From Globisporangium splendens (Eukaryota > Oomycota > Peronosporomycetes > Pythiales > Pythiaceae): a stretch of DNA of 64,000 nucleotides. The DNA is taken from NCBI GenBank assembly GCA_006386115.1, contig VFIW01000056.1, positions 124,001-188,000 of the forward strand. Direction: 5' to 3'. The translations under genes were made by a program, and so were the position numbers. Positions 10,172 through 23,753 of the stretch are shown here, piece after piece. The notes under the pieces are model-generated. The model saw only the letters and a program-made list of their open reading frames with translations. It made no database searches and was not told the DNA's origin. The number at the start of each line of letters is the position of its first letter. Position 1 is the first letter of the stretch.

Positions 10172-10560
10172 TGATAAAGGTAGAGGGAGCAGAGGAAGAA
10201 GGATGATTCGAACTTGAACTTGAGATGGCAAATTGGAAAGTGAGATTGTTTAAGGTTGGTCTCCTACCCGTGCGGCACTGAGCGTGTCCACTCGGCGTTG
10301 GACACAAACTGAGGCTCCTGTGAGCCACAAGATCCTGAGATGTACGGAGAGGATCTAACCAATCACAATGCACTATCCTACGCTGTCACTCTAAAGATCC
10401 CCAAAGATTCAATGATTATGCTACGAGACATGAACAATGCTTACGTTCTATGAGAAACTCCAATGTTTACGCTTGGCGTAAACAAGTGTCCCATGCGGGA
10501 ACGTTCCACGAAAGAGGCGTGCGGTTGGCATCGTTCGTACCACAAACACGGTACATCTCA
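10172..10560 (-). repeat. Copia LTR 1 (between units 1 and 2)
   Basis: 389 bp, TGAGATG...TATCA on the minus strand. It is the most diverged of the six LTRs, with a longer purine-rich block near 10185-10210. It keeps the TGTTTACGC/GCGTAAACA palindrome. Its partner across unit 2 (14574-14952) is of the younger type, so unit 2 has LTRs of unequal age. Confidence 0.85.
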
Positions 10561-10576
10561 ATAGTCTCCCTCAAGG

Positions 10577-13500
10577 TTAACAACCTTGGATGCCGAGATC
10601 TTCCGTGAGTTCTTGGTGTCTCGGACCGGGCAATCCCTTGGTGAGCAAATCGGCCAACATCATCGAAGTGTTACAGTACTCGACTTCGACTTCACCTGAC
10701 TTTACTCCATCACGGATGTGGTGGTGCTTGATGTCAATGTGCCTGGCCCGACCATGATTGACTGGGTTCTTCGTCATCTTGATGCACGACTGGTTGTCTT
10801 CGAAAATCACAAGCTTGTGGACTTCAACACCAGCGGCAACCAAAATTTCACACAGTAGACGATGGACCCACTTGCCTTCTCGGATCGTCAAACTGAGGGC
10901 GATGTACTCGGCTTCGCTCGTCGACAGTGACACACTTGACTGTTTCTTGCTTCCCCAACTGATCGGACCACCGGCCAACTTGAACACATAGCCGGACGTT
11001 GACTTGCGATCAGCAACACCACCAGCCCAGTCGGCGTCCGAAAAACACTTGAAGTCGAGACCACCACTGGGATCGAAGCGAATGCCATGAGTCTTGGTAC
11101 CTTGCAAGTAGCGAAAGATTCGCTTCACCGCAGTCCAGTGCACATCTTGCGGAGACTCCATAAATCGAGCGACCATGCCAACAGCAAAGGCAATATCAGG
11201 TCGCGTCGCACACATCAAATGCATGAGTGCACCAACAGCTTCACGGTAGGGGACATCAACAGCAGGCACTTCGGCATCGCCTTTCATCATTTTTAAACTG
11301 ATGTCGACGGGACTTGCAACAGCCTTGCTGTCTTCCATGCCGAAGCGCTTGAGGATGTCGCCAATATAGCGCCGTTGGCAAAGAGTCACACTGCCGTCTT
11401 CATGCTCGATCAGCTCGATGCCGAGAACAAACTTGCACGCACCACTGTCGGTCATCTCAAAGCGTCGCTTGAGTTCATGCTTGACTTCAGCAATCAGTTC
11501 CACCGAACTTCCGGTCACAATCACGTCGTCCACATATACAAGGATCAAAACGCAGTGACCGTCGACACACTTGGTGTAGAGACACGGGTCGAATTTGGAC
11601 ACTTCAAATCCAGTCGAGCGCACATACTCGTCGAAGGTCTCGTTCCATACGTGAGACGCTTGTTTCAAACCATAAATCGACTTGAGCAGTTCCAGACAGT
11701 CGAAATCACCTTCAACTTCAATGCCTTCTGGGATGAGGATGTACACGACCTCCTTCATCTGACCGTACAAGAAGGCGGTGACCACGTCGAGTTGGTCAAC
11801 AGGCCATCCGAACAATTTGGCCAAACCGATGACCATTCGGAGCGTTACGTACTTGACCACTGGTGCGAACGTCTCGGTGTAGTCGATACCGTACTTTTGC
11901 TTGAACCCTTTGGCGACGAGGCGAGCCTTGTACTTGTCGATCGATCCGTCGGCGTTGCACTTGATCTTGAACACCCACTTGGTACCAATCGCACGCTGAC
12001 CGGTCGGAAGCTTGGTAGCTCGGAACACACCACGGAGTCGCATCGACTTGAGCTCAGCACGAATCGCGTTTCGCCAGTGAACTTGTTCAGGGCCACTCAC
12101 GGCTTCTTGGAATGTAGTTGGTTCGGACAGGTCCATCGCTTCAACCATATTGGCGCTTGCACGCCACCACTCAACAGGTAACGTGCGTTGGCGGGTCGAT
12201 CGTCGAGTCTGGCCATTCGCATCATTGTCGTCTTCAGTGGGCGACGCGTCGGTGGTGTAGTCGCTGTTGGTCGGGAACTCCACGGACTCGGATGCACCAG
12301 ATCTGCGCTTGCCTGTGTACTTGAATGCTGATAGCGGACGACTGCCATCAATATCGATGTCTTCGAGTCGGTTGAGGATGTTGGCCATTTCAGGTGTTTC
12401 GCTTGAGATCACACTGCCACCAATGATGGCTTCATCGAAGTTGACATCGCGACTGATTATCACCTTGTCCCCCTCGATGTCATACACGCGATAAGCCTTG
12501 GACGATTCTTCGTACCCCATGAACAGACCAGGTCGAGACTTGGGATCCCGCTTCAAACGCTTCTCTTTCGGAGTCAAGACGTACGCCAAACACCCGAAAA
12601 CACGCATGTGCTTCACACTTGGCTTGGACTTGTTGACCATTTCGAATGGTGTTTTCGTGTAGGACTTGGGAGAAGGAAGACGATTCTTGATGTAAATCGC
12701 GGTCATTGCAGCTTCGGCCCAAAACGACTTGTCCAAACGCGCGTGGTGCAGCATGCCGCGACCGATCGTTACAATGCTTCGAATTGCTCGCTCAGCGGTG
12801 CCGTTAGTTTGGTGCGCATACGGCACAGTCACTTGTTGTTCAATGCCACGGTCGGCATAAAATTGCTGAATGGAGCTGGTTGCAAACTCCTTGGCTCCGT
12901 CGTGCCGCACAAACTTGACACGTTTTCCAAATTGGTTGCCGACTTGGATGACGAACTTCTTCAGCAAAGCTTCACTGTCGGACTTATTATGAAGGCAAAA
13001 TCCCTTCATCGACCCACTGGCCTCATCTACAATCAAAAGTAGGTATTTGCTGCCACCGATGCTTTCAACTTCCATCGGGCCACAGATGTCGAAGTGGATT
13101 AGCTCAAACACCCCATAGGTGCGCTTTTCCTCGTTCGACTTGAATGGCTTTTGAACCATTTTTCCTTGTTGGCAACCACGACAGGTCGACAAATCTTGCG
13201 CATTCGGAGAGAACACGGCGTTCTTCACCATCGCTTTATCGACCAACTGGCGCAGCACATCGGGGGATGCATGGCCCATTCGCTCGTGAAAAGTTGACAC
13301 AGATTTCGATCGCACAGCGGCCATCGCAGACTTCGATACTTCACTTGGTACCACTTGCAACCAATACAGGCCGTCTGCAAAATCCGCAGTCGCGACCACT
13401 TTGCTTGAGTTCTTGCTCAAGACGTTCATACTTGGACCATCGAACACAACTTGAAACTTGTTCGACTTGTTGATCTGGGGAATCGACAACAAATTCTTTC

Positions 13501-14569
13501 CCACACTTGGTACGTACAATACATTGACCACCTTCAGATCACGGACTTCGCCAGTCGGTAGAGCTACTCGCTCATTCACAGTACCGACGCCTAGGATCTT
13601 GGACTTGTTGCCATTCGCGACAACCAAATCACCATGGTCGCCCTCATCCAATTCACAAAACTTGGACTTGTCGTTGCAGATGTGGTGCGTCGCGCCGCTG
13701 TCGATCGCCCACATTCCTCGCATTTCTTCTCTCGTGGCAGACACACCACACTCCATTGACACGACAAACGCAAGCGGCGGTTCATCATAGTCGTAGTCAC
13801 GCTCGACGTAGTTCGCTCGCTTGCCACCATTGCGAATCGGCTTGCGGCCACTTTGCTTGTTCTTGGTCCAGCACCGGTCAACCGAGTGACCAACTTTGCC
13901 GCAATACGAGCAGACGCGAGGCTCATTCTCAGCGTTGAATGCCTTCGCATGGTCTTCAGTCTTCACGGTCTTCTTCTCGCCCTGGCGCTTCACATGCTCA
14001 TTCGTGAGCACCTTGATCACATCTTGGGTCTTCAAGTCGGCGTTGCTCATTTCGATGTGCAGAACTACATTCTCGTAGCTCTTCGGCAAACTTCGAAGCA
14101 AGCAAATCGCGACGTCTTCGTCCTCCATCTTCGCGCCGATACTCACAAGCTTGGCGTGGATGTCGAGAACTTCGTTGCAGTGATGCAACACGTTTTCGCC
14201 TTCCTTCATCTCAATGCTGAACAACTGACGCTTGAGATAAATTCGCCCGGCCTTCTGGGAATCTTGGTACAACCCGCGCAGACGAACCCATGCCACCCAT
14301 GCTTCTTCGCAGTCATCAACGACGTGGTGATACTCCGCATCGATATGCAGGAGCAGCAAACCAAACGCAATGTTGTTCGTACGAATGTACTCATCCTTGA
14401 TGCGAGCGTCCGTGAACACTGGCGTGTCCTGGCGGTTGACGACGTCCCACACAGACTTGGTCAGGAACACACCACGCATGTAGCGCGCCCACGTGGCGTA
14501 GTTGTCGCCGTTGAACTTGTCGATGATGGTCTTGGTCTTGCTGGACATGTTGCTTGCAGTTGGGCTCAT
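10577..14569 (-). CDS. Copia unit 2 gag-pol polyprotein, intact frame
   Basis: A 1330-residue Ty1/copia polyprotein, the only unit with an uninterrupted standard frame. Domains: UBN2-type gag (about 15-215); CCHC knuckle with C220, C223, H228, C233; aspartic protease ([11 protein letters not shown]290); integrase H-H-C-C finger (H428, H433, C463, C466) and catalytic D494, D557, E593; reverse transcriptase (KWVFKIK onward, YVDD at 1012-1015); RNase H (DADW near 1178-1181, ending [11 protein letters not shown]). Gag and pol are one frame, as in most copia elements. The first ATG lies inside the primer binding site, so Met8 could be the working start. Stop TAA 10577-10579 is followed by the polypurine tract GAGGGAG. 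Residues near the C-terminus differ from units 3-7. Confidence 0.93.
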   Translation of the reverse strand: MSPTASNMSSKTKTIIDKFNGDNYATWARYMRGVFLTKSVWDVVNRQDTPVFTDARIKDEYIRTNNIAFGLLLLHIDAEYHHVVDDCEEAWVAWVRLRGLYQDSQKAGRIYLKRQLFSIEMKEGENVLHHCNEVLDIHAKLVSIGAKMEDEDVAICLLRSLPKSYENVVLHIEMSNADLKTQDVIKVLTNEHVKRQGEKKTVKTEDHAKAFNAENEPRVCSYCGKVGHSVDRCWTKNKQSGRKPIRNGGKRANYVERDYDYDEPPLAFVVSMECGVSATREEMRGMWAIDSGATHHICNDKSKFCELDEGDHGDLVVANGNKSKILGVGTVNERVALPTGEVRDLKVVNVLYVPSVGKNLLSIPQINKSNKFQVVFDGPSMNVLSKNSSKVVATADFADGLYWLQVVPSEVSKSAMAAVRSKSVSTFHERMGHASPDVLRQLVDKAMVKNAVFSPNAQDLSTCRGCQQGKMVQKPFKSNEEKRTYGVFELIHFDICGPMEVESIGGSKYLLLIVDEASGSMKGFCLHNKSDSEALLKKFVIQVGNQFGKRVKFVRHDGAKEFATSSIQQFYADRGIEQQVTVPYAHQTNGTAERAIRSIVTIGRGMLHHARLDKSFWAEAAMTAIYIKNRLPSPKSYTKTPFEMVNKSKPSVKHMRVFGCLAYVLTPKEKRLKRDPKSRPGLFMGYEESSKAYRVYDIEGDKVIISRDVNFDEAIIGGSVISSETPEMANILNRLEDIDIDGSRPLSAFKYTGKRRSGASESVEFPTNSDYTTDASPTEDDNDANGQTRRSTRQRTLPVEWWRASANMVEAMDLSEPTTFQEAVSGPEQVHWRNAIRAELKSMRLRGVFRATKLPTGQRAIGTKWVFKIKCNADGSIDKYKARLVAKGFKQKYGIDYTETFAPVVKYVTLRMVIGLAKLFGWPVDQLDVVTAFLYGQMKEVVYILIPEGIEVEGDFDCLELLKSIYGLKQASHVWNETFDEYVRSTGFEVSKFDPCLYTKCVDGHCVLILVYVDDVIVTGSSVELIAEVKHELKRRFEMTDSGACKFVLGIELIEHEDGSVTLCQRRYIGDILKRFGMEDSKAVASPVDISLKMMKGDAEVPAVDVPYREAVGALMHLMCATRPDIAFAVGMVARFMESPQDVHWTAVKRIFRYLQGTKTHGIRFDPSGGLDFKCFSDADWAGGVADRKSTSGYVFKLAGGPISWGSKKQSSVSLSTSEAEYIALSLTIREGKWVHRLLCEILVAAGVEVHKLVIFEDNQSCIKMTKNPVNHGRARHIDIKHHHIRDGVKSGEVEVEYCNTSMMLADLLTKGLPGPRHQELTEDLGIQGC

Positions 14570-14573
14570 AACC
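14562..14573 (-). other. Primer binding site of copia unit 2 (half-tRNA-iMet type)
   Basis: Directly after the LTR end TATCA the minus strand reads GGTTATGAGCCCAAC. This is complementary to the anticodon arm of initiator tRNA-Met (GGGCUCAUAACC), not to a tRNA 3' end. Drosophila copia is known to prime from a cleaved half of tRNA-iMet with a GGTTATGGGCCCAG site. The same site follows every LTR: 10160-10171, 18955-18966, 23346-23357, 27738-27749, 32130-32141. It contains the first ATG of gag-pol. Confidence 0.75.
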
Positions 14574-14952
14574 TGATAAAGGTCAAGAGTGCAGAGGAAG
14601 GATGATTCGAACTTGAGATGGCAAATTGGAAAGTAAGAATGTTTAAGGTTGGTCTCCTACCCGTGTGACACTGAGCGTGTCCACTCGGTGTTGGACACAA
14701 ACGGAGGCTCCTGTGAGCCACAAGATCCTGAGATGTACGGAGAGGATCTAACCAATCAAAATGCACTATCCTACGTTGTCACCCTAAAGATTCCCCAACA
14801 TTCAATGATTATGCTACGAGACATGAACGATGCTTACGCTGTATGAGAAATTCCAGTGTTTACGCTTGGCGTAAACAAGTGTCCCATACGGGAACGTTCC
14901 ACGAAAGAGACGTGCGGTTGCATCGTTCGTACCACAAACACGGTACATCTCA
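14574..14952 (-). repeat. Copia LTR 2 (between units 2 and 3)
   Basis: 379 bp, young type. It has a perfect 21-bp palindrome TGTTTACGC-TTG-GCGTAAACA at 14857-14877 and the palindrome GGAACGTTCC at 14891-14900, both close to the U3 end. It serves as 5' LTR of unit 2 and 3' LTR of unit 3. Confidence 0.88.
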
Positions 14953-14968
14953 ATAGCCTCCCTCAAGG

Positions 14969-17900
14969 TTAACAACCTTGGATGCCGAGATCTTCCGTGA
15001 GTTCTTGGTGTCTCGGACCGGACAATCCCTTGGTGAGCAAATCGGCCAACATCATCGAAGTGCTGCAATACTCGACTTCGACTTCACCGGATTTCACTTC
15101 ATCACGGATGTGATGATACTTGATGTCGATATGCTTGGCCCGGCCATGATTGACTGGGTTCTTCGTCATCTTGATGCAGGATTGATTGTCTTCGAAAATC
15201 ACAAGCTTGGGGGCCACAATACCAGCGGCACCCAGGATTTCGCACAACAGTCGGTGCACCCACTTGCCTTCTTGGATCGCCAAACTGAGTGCAATGTACT
15301 CGGCTTCGCTCGTCGAGAGAGACACGCTTGACTGCTTCTTGCTTCCCCAGCTGATCGGACCACCGGCCAACTTGAACACATAGCCGGAGGTTGACTTGCG
15401 ATCAGCAACATCACCAGCCCAGTCGGCGTCCGAAAAACACTTGAAGTCGAGACCACCACTTGACTCGAAGCGAATGCCATGCGACTTGGTACCTTGCAAG
15501 TAGCGAAAGATTCGCTTCACCGCAGTCCAGTGCACATCTTGCGGAGACTCCATAAATCGAGCGACCATGCCAACAGCAAAGGCAATATCAGGTCGCGTCG
15601 CACACATCGAATGCATGAGTGCACCAACAGCTTCACGGTAGGGGACATCAACAGCAGGCACTTCGGCATCGCCTTTCATCATTTTTAAACTGATGTCGAC
15701 GGGACTTGCAACAGCCTTGCTGTCTTCCACGCCGAAACGCTTGAGGATGTCGCCAATATAGCGCCGTTGGCAAAGAGTCACACTGCCGTCTTCATGCTCG
15801 ATCAGATCGATGCCGAGAACAAACTTGCACGCACCACTGTCGGTCATCTCAAAGCGTCGCTTGAGTTGTGTCTTGACTTCAGCAATCAGTTCCACCGAAC
15901 TTCCGGTCACAATCACGTCGTCCACATATACAAGGATCAAAACGCAGCGACCGTCGACACACTTGGTGTAGAGACACGGGTCGAATTTGGACACTTCAAA
16001 TTCAGTCGAGCGCACATGCTCGTCGAAGGTCTCGTTCCATACGCGAGACGCTTGTTTCAAACCATAAATCGACTTGAGCAGTTCCAGACAGTCGAAATCA
16101 CCTTCAACTTCCATGCCTTCTGGGATGAGGATGTACACGACCTCCTTCATCTGACCGTACAAGAATGCGGTGACCACGTCGAGTTGGTCGACAGGCCATC
16201 CGAACAATTTGGCCAAACCAATGACCACTCGGAGCGTCACGTACTTGACCACTGGTGCGAACGTCTCGGTGTAGTCGATACCGTACTTTTGCTTGAACCC
16301 TTTGGCGACGAGGCGAGCCTTGTACTTGTCGATCGATCCGTCGGCGTTGCGCTTGATCTTGAACACCCACTTGGTACCAATCGCACGCTGACCGGTCGGA
16401 AGCTTGGTAGCTCGGAACACACCACGGAGTCGCATCGACTTGAGCTCAGCACGAATCGCGTTTCGCCAGTGAACTTGTTCAGGGCCGCTCACGGCTTCTT
16501 GGAATGTAGTTGGTTCGGACAGGTCCATCGCTTCAACCATATTGGCGCTTGCACGCCACCACTCAACAGGTGACGTGCGTTGGTGGGTCGATCGTCGAGT
16601 CTGGCCATTCGCATCATTGTCGTCTTCAGTGGACGACGCGTCGGTGGTGCAGTCGCTGTTGGTCGGGAACTCCACGGACTCGGATGTACCAGATCTGCGC
16701 TTGCCTGTGTACTTGAATGCTGATAGCGGACGACTGCCATCAATATCGATGTCTTCGAGTCGGTTGAGGATGTTGGCCATTTCAGGTGTTTCGCTTGAGA
16801 TCACACTGCCACCAATGATGGCTTCGTCGAAGTTGACATCGCGACTGATTATCACCTTGTCCCCCTCGATGTCATACACGCGATAAGCCTTGGACGATTC
16901 TTCGTACCCCATGAACAGACCAGGTCGAGACTTGGGATCCCACTTCAAACGCTTCTCTTTCGGAGTCAAGACGTACGCCAAACACCCGAAAACACGCATG
17001 TGCTTCACACTTGGCTTGGACTTGTTGACCATTTCGAATGGTGTTTTCGTGTCGGACTTGGGAGAAGGAAGACGATTCTTGATGTAAATCGCGGTCATTG
17101 CAGCTTCGGCCCAAAACGACTTGTCCAAACGCGCGTGGTGCAGCATGCTGCGGCCGATCGTTACAATGCTTCGAATTGCTCGCTCAGCGGTGCCGTTAGT
17201 TTGGTGCGCATACGGCACAGTCACTTGTTGTTCAATGCCACGGTCGGCATAAAATTGCTGGATGGAGCTGGTTGCAAACTCCTTGGCTCCGTCGTGCCGC
17301 ACAAACTTGACACGTTTTCCAAATTGGTTGCCGACTTGGATGATGAACTTCTTCAGCAAAGCTTCACTGTCGGACTTGTTATGAAGGCAAAATCCCTTCA
17401 TCGACCCACTGGCCTCATCTACAATCAAAAGTAGGTATTTGCTGCCACCGATGCTTTCAGCTTCCATCGGGCCACAGATGTCGAAGTGGATTAGCTCAAA
17501 CACCCCATAGGTGCGCTTTTCCTCGTTCGACTTGAATGGCTTTTGAACCATTTTTCCTTGTTGGCAACCACGACAGGTCGACAAATCTTGTGCATTCGGA
17601 GAGAACACGGCGTCCTTCACCATCGCTTTATCGACCAACTGGCGCAGCACATTGGGGGATGCATGGCCCATTCGCTCGTGAAAAGTCGACACGGATTTCG
17701 ATCGCACAGCGACCATCGCAGACTTCGATACTTCACTTGGTACCACTCGCAACCAATACAGGCCGTCTGCCAAATCCGCAGTCGCGACCACTTTGCTTGA
17801 GTTCTTGCTCAAGACGTTCATACTTGGACCATCGAACACAACTTGAAACTTGTTCGACTTGTTGATCTGGGGAATCGACAACAAATTCTTTCCCACACTT

Positions 17901-18962
17901 GGTACGTACAACACATTGACCACCTTGAGATCACGGACTTCGCCAGTCGGTAGAGCTACACGCTCATTCACAGTACCGACGCCTAGGATCTTGGACTTGT
18001 TGCCATTCGCGACAACCAAATCACCATGGTCGCCCTCGTCCAATTCACAAAACTTGGACTTGTCGTTGCAGATGTGGTGCGTCGCTCCACTGTCGATCGC
18101 CCACATTCCTCGCATTTCTTCTCTCGTGGCAGACACACCACACTCCATTGACACGACAAACGCAAGCGGCGGTTCATCATAGTCGTAGTCACGCTCGACG
18201 TAGTTCGCTCGCTTGCCACCATTGCGAATTGGCTTGCGGCCACTTTGCTTGTTCTTGGTCCAGCAGCGGTCAACCGAGTGACCAACCTTGCCGCAATACG
18301 AGCAGACGCGAGGCTCATTCTCAGCGTTGAACGCCTTCGCATGGTCTTCAGTCTTCACGGCCTTCTTCTCGCCCTGGCGCTTCACATGCTCATTCGTGAG
18401 CACCTTGATCACATCTTGGGTCTTCAAGTCGGCGTTGCTCATTTCGATGTGAAGAACCACGTTCTCGTAGCTCTTCGGCAAACTTCGAAGCAAGCAAATC
18501 GCGACGTCTTCGTCCTCCATCTTCGCGCCGATACTCACAAGCTTGGCGTGGATGTTGAGAACTTCGTTGCAGTGATGCAACACGTTTTCGCCTTCCTTCA
18601 TCTCAATGCTGAACAACTGACGCTTGAGATAAATTCGCCCGGCCTTCTGGGAACCTTGGTACAACCCGCGCAGACGAACCCATGCCACCCACGCTTCTTC
18701 GCAGTCATCCAACGACGTGGTGATACTCCGCATCGATATGCAGGAGCAGCAAACCAAACGCAACGTTGTTGGTACGAATGTACTCATCCTTGATGCGAGC
18801 GTCCGTGAACACTGGCGTGTCCTGGCGGTTGACGACGTCCCACACAGACTTGGTCAGGAACACACCACGCATGTAGCGTGCCCACGTGGCGTAGTTGTCG
18901 CCGTTGAACTTGTCGATGATGGTCTTGGTCTTGCTGGACATGTTGCTTGCAGTTGGGCTCAT
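14969..18962 (-). pseudogene. Copia unit 3 gag-pol, one-base insertion near N-terminus
   Basis: Same domain order and motifs as unit 2, including protease DSG, integrase D-D-E and RT YVDD. One extra C near 18710 (ATCCAACG where the others read ATCAACG) splits the frame: MSPTAS...HHVV to about residue 85, then a second frame from 18787 to the stop at 14969. The shift lies in a short C run, so a long-read base error is a real alternative to a mutation. The C-terminal region carries private changes (for example IVAPKLV instead of ESPKLV). Confidence 0.88.
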
Positions 18963-18966
18963 AACC

Positions 18967-19345
18967 TGATAAGGGTCAAGAGTGCAGAGGAAGGATGATT
19001 CGAACTTGAGATGGCAAATTGGAAAGTAAGATTGTTTAAGGTTGGTCTCCTACCCGTGCGACACTGAGCGTGTCCACTCGGTGTTGGACACAAACGGAGG
19101 CTCCTGTGAGCCACAAGATCCTGAGATGTACGGAGAGGATCTAACCAATCAAAATGCACTATCCTACGCTGTCACCCTAAAGATTCCCCAACATTCAATG
19201 ATTATGCTACGAGACATGAACGATGCTTACGCCCTATGAGAAATCGAATGTTTACGCTTGGCGTAAACAAGTGTCCCATAGGGGAACGTTCCACGAAAGA
19301 GACGTGCGGTTGGCATCGTTCGTACCACAAACACGGTACATCTCA
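18967..19345 (-). repeat. Copia LTR 3 (between units 3 and 4)
   Basis: 379 bp, young type, with the same palindromes and end sequences as LTR 2. Its first three minus-strand bases (TGA) act as the stop codon of unit 4 because of a frameshift there. Confidence 0.87.
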
Positions 19346-22300
19346 ATAGCCTCCCTCAAGGTTAACAACCTTGGATGCCGAGATCTTCCGTGAGTTCTTG
19401 GTGTCTCGGACCGGCAATCCCTTCGTGAGCAAATCGGCCAACATCATCGAAGTGCTGCAATACTCGACTTCGACTTCACCGGATTTCACTTCATCACGGA
19501 TGTGATGATACTTGATGTCGATATGCTTGGCCCGACCATGATTGACTGGGTTCTTCGTCATCTTGATGCACGACTGATTGTCTTCGAAAATCACAAGCTT
19601 GGGGGATTCAACACCAGCTGCAACCAAAATCTCACACAACAGTCGGTGCACCCACTTGCCTTCTTGTATCGCCAAACTGAGTGCAATGTACTCGGCTTCG
19701 CTCGTCGAGAGAGACACGCTTGACTGCTTCTTGCTTCCCCAACTGATCGGACCACCGGCCAACTTGAACACATAGCCGGAGGTTGACTTGCGATCAGCAA
19801 CATCACCAGCCCAGTCGGCGTCCGAAAAACACTTGAAGTCGAGACCACCACTGGGATCGAAGCGAATGCCATGAGTCTTGGTACCTTGCAAGTAGCGAAA
19901 GATTCGCTTCACCGCAGTCCAGTGCACATCTTGCGGAGACTCCATAAATCGAGCGACCATGCCAACAGCAAAGGCAATATCAGGTCGCGTCGAACACATC
20001 AAATGCATGAGTGCACCAACAGCTTCACGGTAGGGGACATCAACAGCAGGCACTTCGGCATCGCCTTTCGTCATTTTTAAACTGATGTCGACGGGACTTG
20101 CAACAGCCTTGCTGTCTTCCATGCCGAAACGCTTGAGGATGTCGCCAATATAGCGCCGTTGGCAAAGAGTCACACTGCCGTCTTCATGCTCGATCAGCTC
20201 GATGCCAAGAACAAACTTGCACGCACCACTGTCGGTCATCTCAAAGCGTCGCTTGAGTTGTGTCTTGACTTCAGCAATCAGTTCCACCGAACTTCCGGTC
20301 ACAATCACGTCGTCCACATATACAAGGATCAAAACGCAGTGACCGTCGACACACTTGGTGTAGAGACACGGGTCGAATTTGGACACTTCAAATCCAGTCG
20401 AGCGCACATACTCGTCGAAGGTCTCGTTCCATACGCGAGACGCTTGTTTCAAACCATAAATCGACTTGAGCAGTTCCAGACAGTCGAAATCACCTTCAAC
20501 TTCCATGCCTTCTGGGATGAGGATGTACACGACCTCCTTCATCTGACCGTACAAGAAGGCGGTGACCACGTCGAGTTGGTCAACAGGCCATCCGAACAAT
20601 TTGGCCAAACCAATGACCATTCGGAGCGTCACGTACTTGACCACTGGTGCGAACGTCTCGGTGTAGTCGATACCGTACTTTTGCTTGAACCCTTTGGCGA
20701 CGAGGCGAGCCTTGTACTTGTCGATCGATCCGTCGGCGTTGCGCTTGATCTTGAACACCCACTTGGTACCAATCGCACGCTGACCGGTCGGAAGCTTGGT
20801 AGCTCGGAACACACCACGGAGTCGCATCGACTTGAGCTCAGCACGAATCGCGTTTCGCCAGTGAACTTGTTCAGGGCCGCTCACGGCTTCTTGGAATGTA
20901 GTTGGTTCGGACAGGTCCATCGCTTCAACCATATTGGCGCTTGCACGCCACCACTCAACAGGTGACGTGCGTTGGCGGGTCGATCGTCGAGTCTGGCCAT
21001 TCGCATCATTGTCGTCTTCAGTGGACGACGCGTCGGTGGTGCAGTCGCTGTTGGTCGGGAACTCCACGGACTCGGATGCACCAGATCTGCGCTTGCCTGT
21101 GTACTTGAATGCTGATAGCGGACGACTGCCATCAATATCGATGTCTTCGAGTCGGTTGAGGATGTTGGCCATTTCAGGTGTTTCGCTTGAGATCACACTG
21201 CCACCAATGATGGCTTCGTCGAAGTTGACATCGCGACTGATTATCACCTTGTCCCCCTCGATGTCATACACGCGATAAGCCTTGGACGATTCTTCGTACC
21301 CCATGAACAGACCAGGTCGAGACTTGGGATCCCACTTCAAACGCTTCTCTTTCGGAGTCAAGACGTACGCCAAACACCCGAAAACACGCATGTGCTTCAC
21401 ACTTGGCTTGGACTTGTTGACCATTTCGAATGGTGTTTTCGTGTCGGACTTGGGAGAAGGAAGACGATTCTTGATGTAAATCGCGGTCATTGCAGCTTCG
21501 GCCCAAAACGACTTGTCCAAACGCGCGTGGTGCAGCATGCTGCGACCGATCGTTACAATGCTTCGAATTGCTCGCTCAGCGGTGCCGTTAGTTTGGTGCG
21601 CATACGGCACAGTCACTTGTTGTTCAATGCCACGGTCGGCATAAAATTGCTGGATGGAGCTGGTTGCAAACTCCTTGGCTCCGTCGTGCCGCACAAACTT
21701 GACACGTTTTCCAAATTGGTTGCCGACTTGGATGATGAACTTCTTCAGCAAAGCTTCACTGTCGGACTTGTTATGAAGGCAAAATCCCTTCATCGACCCA
21801 CTGGCCTCATCTACAATCAAAAGTAGGTATTTGCTGCCACCGATGCTTTCAGCTTCCATCGGGCCACAGATGTCGAAGTGGATTAGCTCAAACACCCCAT
21901 AGGTGCGCTTTTCCTCGTTCGACTTGAATGGCTTTTGAACCATTTTTCCTTGTTGGCAACCACGACAGGTCGACAAATCTTGTGCATTCGGAGAGAACAC
22001 GGCGTCCTTCACCATCGCTTTATCGACCAACTGGCGCAGCACATTGGGGGATGCATGGCCCATTCGCTCGTGAAAAGTCGACACGGATTTCGATCGCACA
22101 GCGACCATCGCAGACTTCGATACTTCACTTGGTACCACTCGCAACCAATACAGGCCGTCTGCAAAATCCGCAGTCGCGACCACTTTGCTTGAGTTCTTGC
22201 TCAAGACGTTCATACTTGGACCATCGAACACAACTTGAAACTTGTTCGACTTGTTGATCTGGGGAATCGACAACAAATTCTTTCCCACACTTGGTACGTA

Positions 22301-23353
22301 CAACACATTGACCACCTTGAGATCACGGACTTCGCCAGTCGGTAGAGCTACACGCTCATTCACAGTACCGACGCCTAGGATCTTGGACTTGTTGCCATTC
22401 GCGACAACCAAATCACCATGGTCGCCCTCATCCAATTCACAAAACTTGGACTTGTCGTTGCAGATGTGGTGCGTCGCGCCACTGTCGATCGCCCACATTC
22501 CTCGCATTTCTTCTCTCGTGGCAGACACACCACACTCCATTGACACGACAAACGCAAGCGGCGGTTCATCATAGTCGTAGTCACGCTCGACGTAGTTCGC
22601 TCGCTTGCCACCATTGCGAATCGGCTTGCGGCCACTTTGCTTGTTCTTGGTCCAGCACCGGTCAACCGAGTGACCAACCTTGCCGCAATACGAGCAGACG
22701 CGAGGCTCATTCTCAGCGTTGAATGCCTTCGCATGGTCTTCAGTCTTCACGGTCTTCTTCTCGCCCTGGCGCTTCACATGCTCATTCGTGAGCACCTTGA
22801 TCACATCTTGGGTCTTCAAGTCGGCGTTGCTCATTTCGATGTGAAGAACTACATTCTCGTAGCTCTTCGGCAAACTTCGAAGCAAGCAAATCGCGACGTC
22901 TTCGTCCTCCATCTTCGCGCCGATACTCACAAGCTTGGCGTGGATGTTGAGAACTTCGTTGCAGTGATGCAACACGTTTTCGCCTTCCTTCATCTCAATG
23001 CTGAACAACTGACGCTTGAGATAAATTCGCCCGGCCTTCTGGGAACCTTGGTACAACCCGCGCAGACGAACCCATGCCACCCACGCTTCTTCGCAGTCAT
23101 CAACGACGTGGTGATACTCCGCATCGATATGCAGGAGCAGCAAACCAAACGCAACGTTGTTGGTACGAATGTACTCATCCTTGATGCGAGCGTCCGTGAA
23201 CACTGGCGTGTCCTGGCGGTTGACGACGTCCCACACAGACTTGGTCAGGAACACACCACGCATGTAGCGTGCCCACGTGGCGTAGTTGTCGCCGTTGAAC
23301 TTGTCGATGATGGTCTTGGTCTTGCTGGACATGTTGCTTGCAGTTGGGCTCAT
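19343..23353 (-). CDS. Copia unit 4 gag-pol, altered C-terminus
   Basis: A 1336-residue frame with all catalytic motifs of gag, protease, integrase, RT (YVDD) and RNase H. One base is missing in a G run at about 19412-19414 (CCGGCAATC where unit 2 has CCGGGCAATC). After KGLP the last residues are replaced (VRDTKNSRK...), and the frame ends on TGA at the first bases of the LTR instead of the usual TAA. The lost residues lie downstream of RNase H, so the enzymes should be complete. A homopolymer sequencing error would give the same picture. Confidence 0.88.
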   Translation of the reverse strand: MSPTASNMSSKTKTIIDKFNGDNYATWARYMRGVFLTKSVWDVVNRQDTPVFTDARIKDEYIRTNNVAFGLLLLHIDAEYHHVVDDCEEAWVAWVRLRGLYQGSQKAGRIYLKRQLFSIEMKEGENVLHHCNEVLNIHAKLVSIGAKMEDEDVAICLLRSLPKSYENVVLHIEMSNADLKTQDVIKVLTNEHVKRQGEKKTVKTEDHAKAFNAENEPRVCSYCGKVGHSVDRCWTKNKQSGRKPIRNGGKRANYVERDYDYDEPPLAFVVSMECGVSATREEMRGMWAIDSGATHHICNDKSKFCELDEGDHGDLVVANGNKSKILGVGTVNERVALPTGEVRDLKVVNVLYVPSVGKNLLSIPQINKSNKFQVVFDGPSMNVLSKNSSKVVATADFADGLYWLRVVPSEVSKSAMVAVRSKSVSTFHERMGHASPNVLRQLVDKAMVKDAVFSPNAQDLSTCRGCQQGKMVQKPFKSNEEKRTYGVFELIHFDICGPMEAESIGGSKYLLLIVDEASGSMKGFCLHNKSDSEALLKKFIIQVGNQFGKRVKFVRHDGAKEFATSSIQQFYADRGIEQQVTVPYAHQTNGTAERAIRSIVTIGRSMLHHARLDKSFWAEAAMTAIYIKNRLPSPKSDTKTPFEMVNKSKPSVKHMRVFGCLAYVLTPKEKRLKWDPKSRPGLFMGYEESSKAYRVYDIEGDKVIISRDVNFDEAIIGGSVISSETPEMANILNRLEDIDIDGSRPLSAFKYTGKRRSGASESVEFPTNSDCTTDASSTEDDNDANGQTRRSTRQRTSPVEWWRASANMVEAMDLSEPTTFQEAVSGPEQVHWRNAIRAELKSMRLRGVFRATKLPTGQRAIGTKWVFKIKRNADGSIDKYKARLVAKGFKQKYGIDYTETFAPVVKYVTLRMVIGLAKLFGWPVDQLDVVTAFLYGQMKEVVYILIPEGMEVEGDFDCLELLKSIYGLKQASRVWNETFDEYVRSTGFEVSKFDPCLYTKCVDGHCVLILVYVDDVIVTGSSVELIAEVKTQLKRRFEMTDSGACKFVLGIELIEHEDGSVTLCQRRYIGDILKRFGMEDSKAVASPVDISLKMTKGDAEVPAVDVPYREAVGALMHLMCSTRPDIAFAVGMVARFMESPQDVHWTAVKRIFRYLQGTKTHGIRFDPSGGLDFKCFSDADWAGDVADRKSTSGYVFKLAGGPISWGSKKQSSVSLSTSEAEYIALSLAIQEGKWVHRLLCEILVAAGVESPKLVIFEDNQSCIKMTKNPVNHGRAKHIDIKYHHIRDEVKSGEVEVEYCSTSMMLADLLTKGLPVRDTKNSRKISASKVVNLEGGY

Positions 23354-23357
23354 AACC

Positions 23358-23737
23358 TGATAAAGGTCAAGAGTGCAGAGGAAGGATGATTCGAACTTGA
23401 GATGGCAAATTGGAAAGTAAGATTGTTTAAGGTTGGTCTCCTACCCGTGCGACACTGAGCGTGTCCACTCGGTGTTGGACACAAACGGAGGCTCCTGTGA
23501 GCCACAAGATCCTGAGATGTACGGAGAGGATCTAACCAATCAAAATGCACTATCCTACGCTGTCACCCTAAAGATTCCCCAACATTCAATGATTATGCTA
23601 CGAGACATGAACAATGCTTACGCCCTATGAGAAATTCCAGTGTTTACGCTTGGCGTAAACAGGTGTCCCATACGGGAACGTTCCACGAAAGAGGCGTGCG
23701 GTTGGCATCATTCGTACCACAAACACGGTACATCTCA
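23358..23737 (-). repeat. Copia LTR 4 (between units 4 and 5)
   Basis: 380 bp, young type, TGAGATG...TATCA on the minus strand, with the conserved palindromes (one base after the 21-bp palindrome differs: AACAGG instead of AACAAG). Confidence 0.87.
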
Positions 23738-23753
23738 ATAGCCTCCCTCAAGG

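Noticed and set aside
11375..12181. Plus-strand frame of 268 codons recurring in every copia unit (also 15767, 20159, 24552, 28944, 33336)
   Set aside because: It recurs only because the units are near-identical copies. It faces the conserved RT, has no motif of its own, and no second diverged family shows it, unlike the gypsy antisense ORFs.
13853..14605. Plus-strand frame of about 250 codons over copia gag and LTR
   Set aside because: Shadow of the gag frame with codon-bias composition; broken in unit 3 by the same single-base change.
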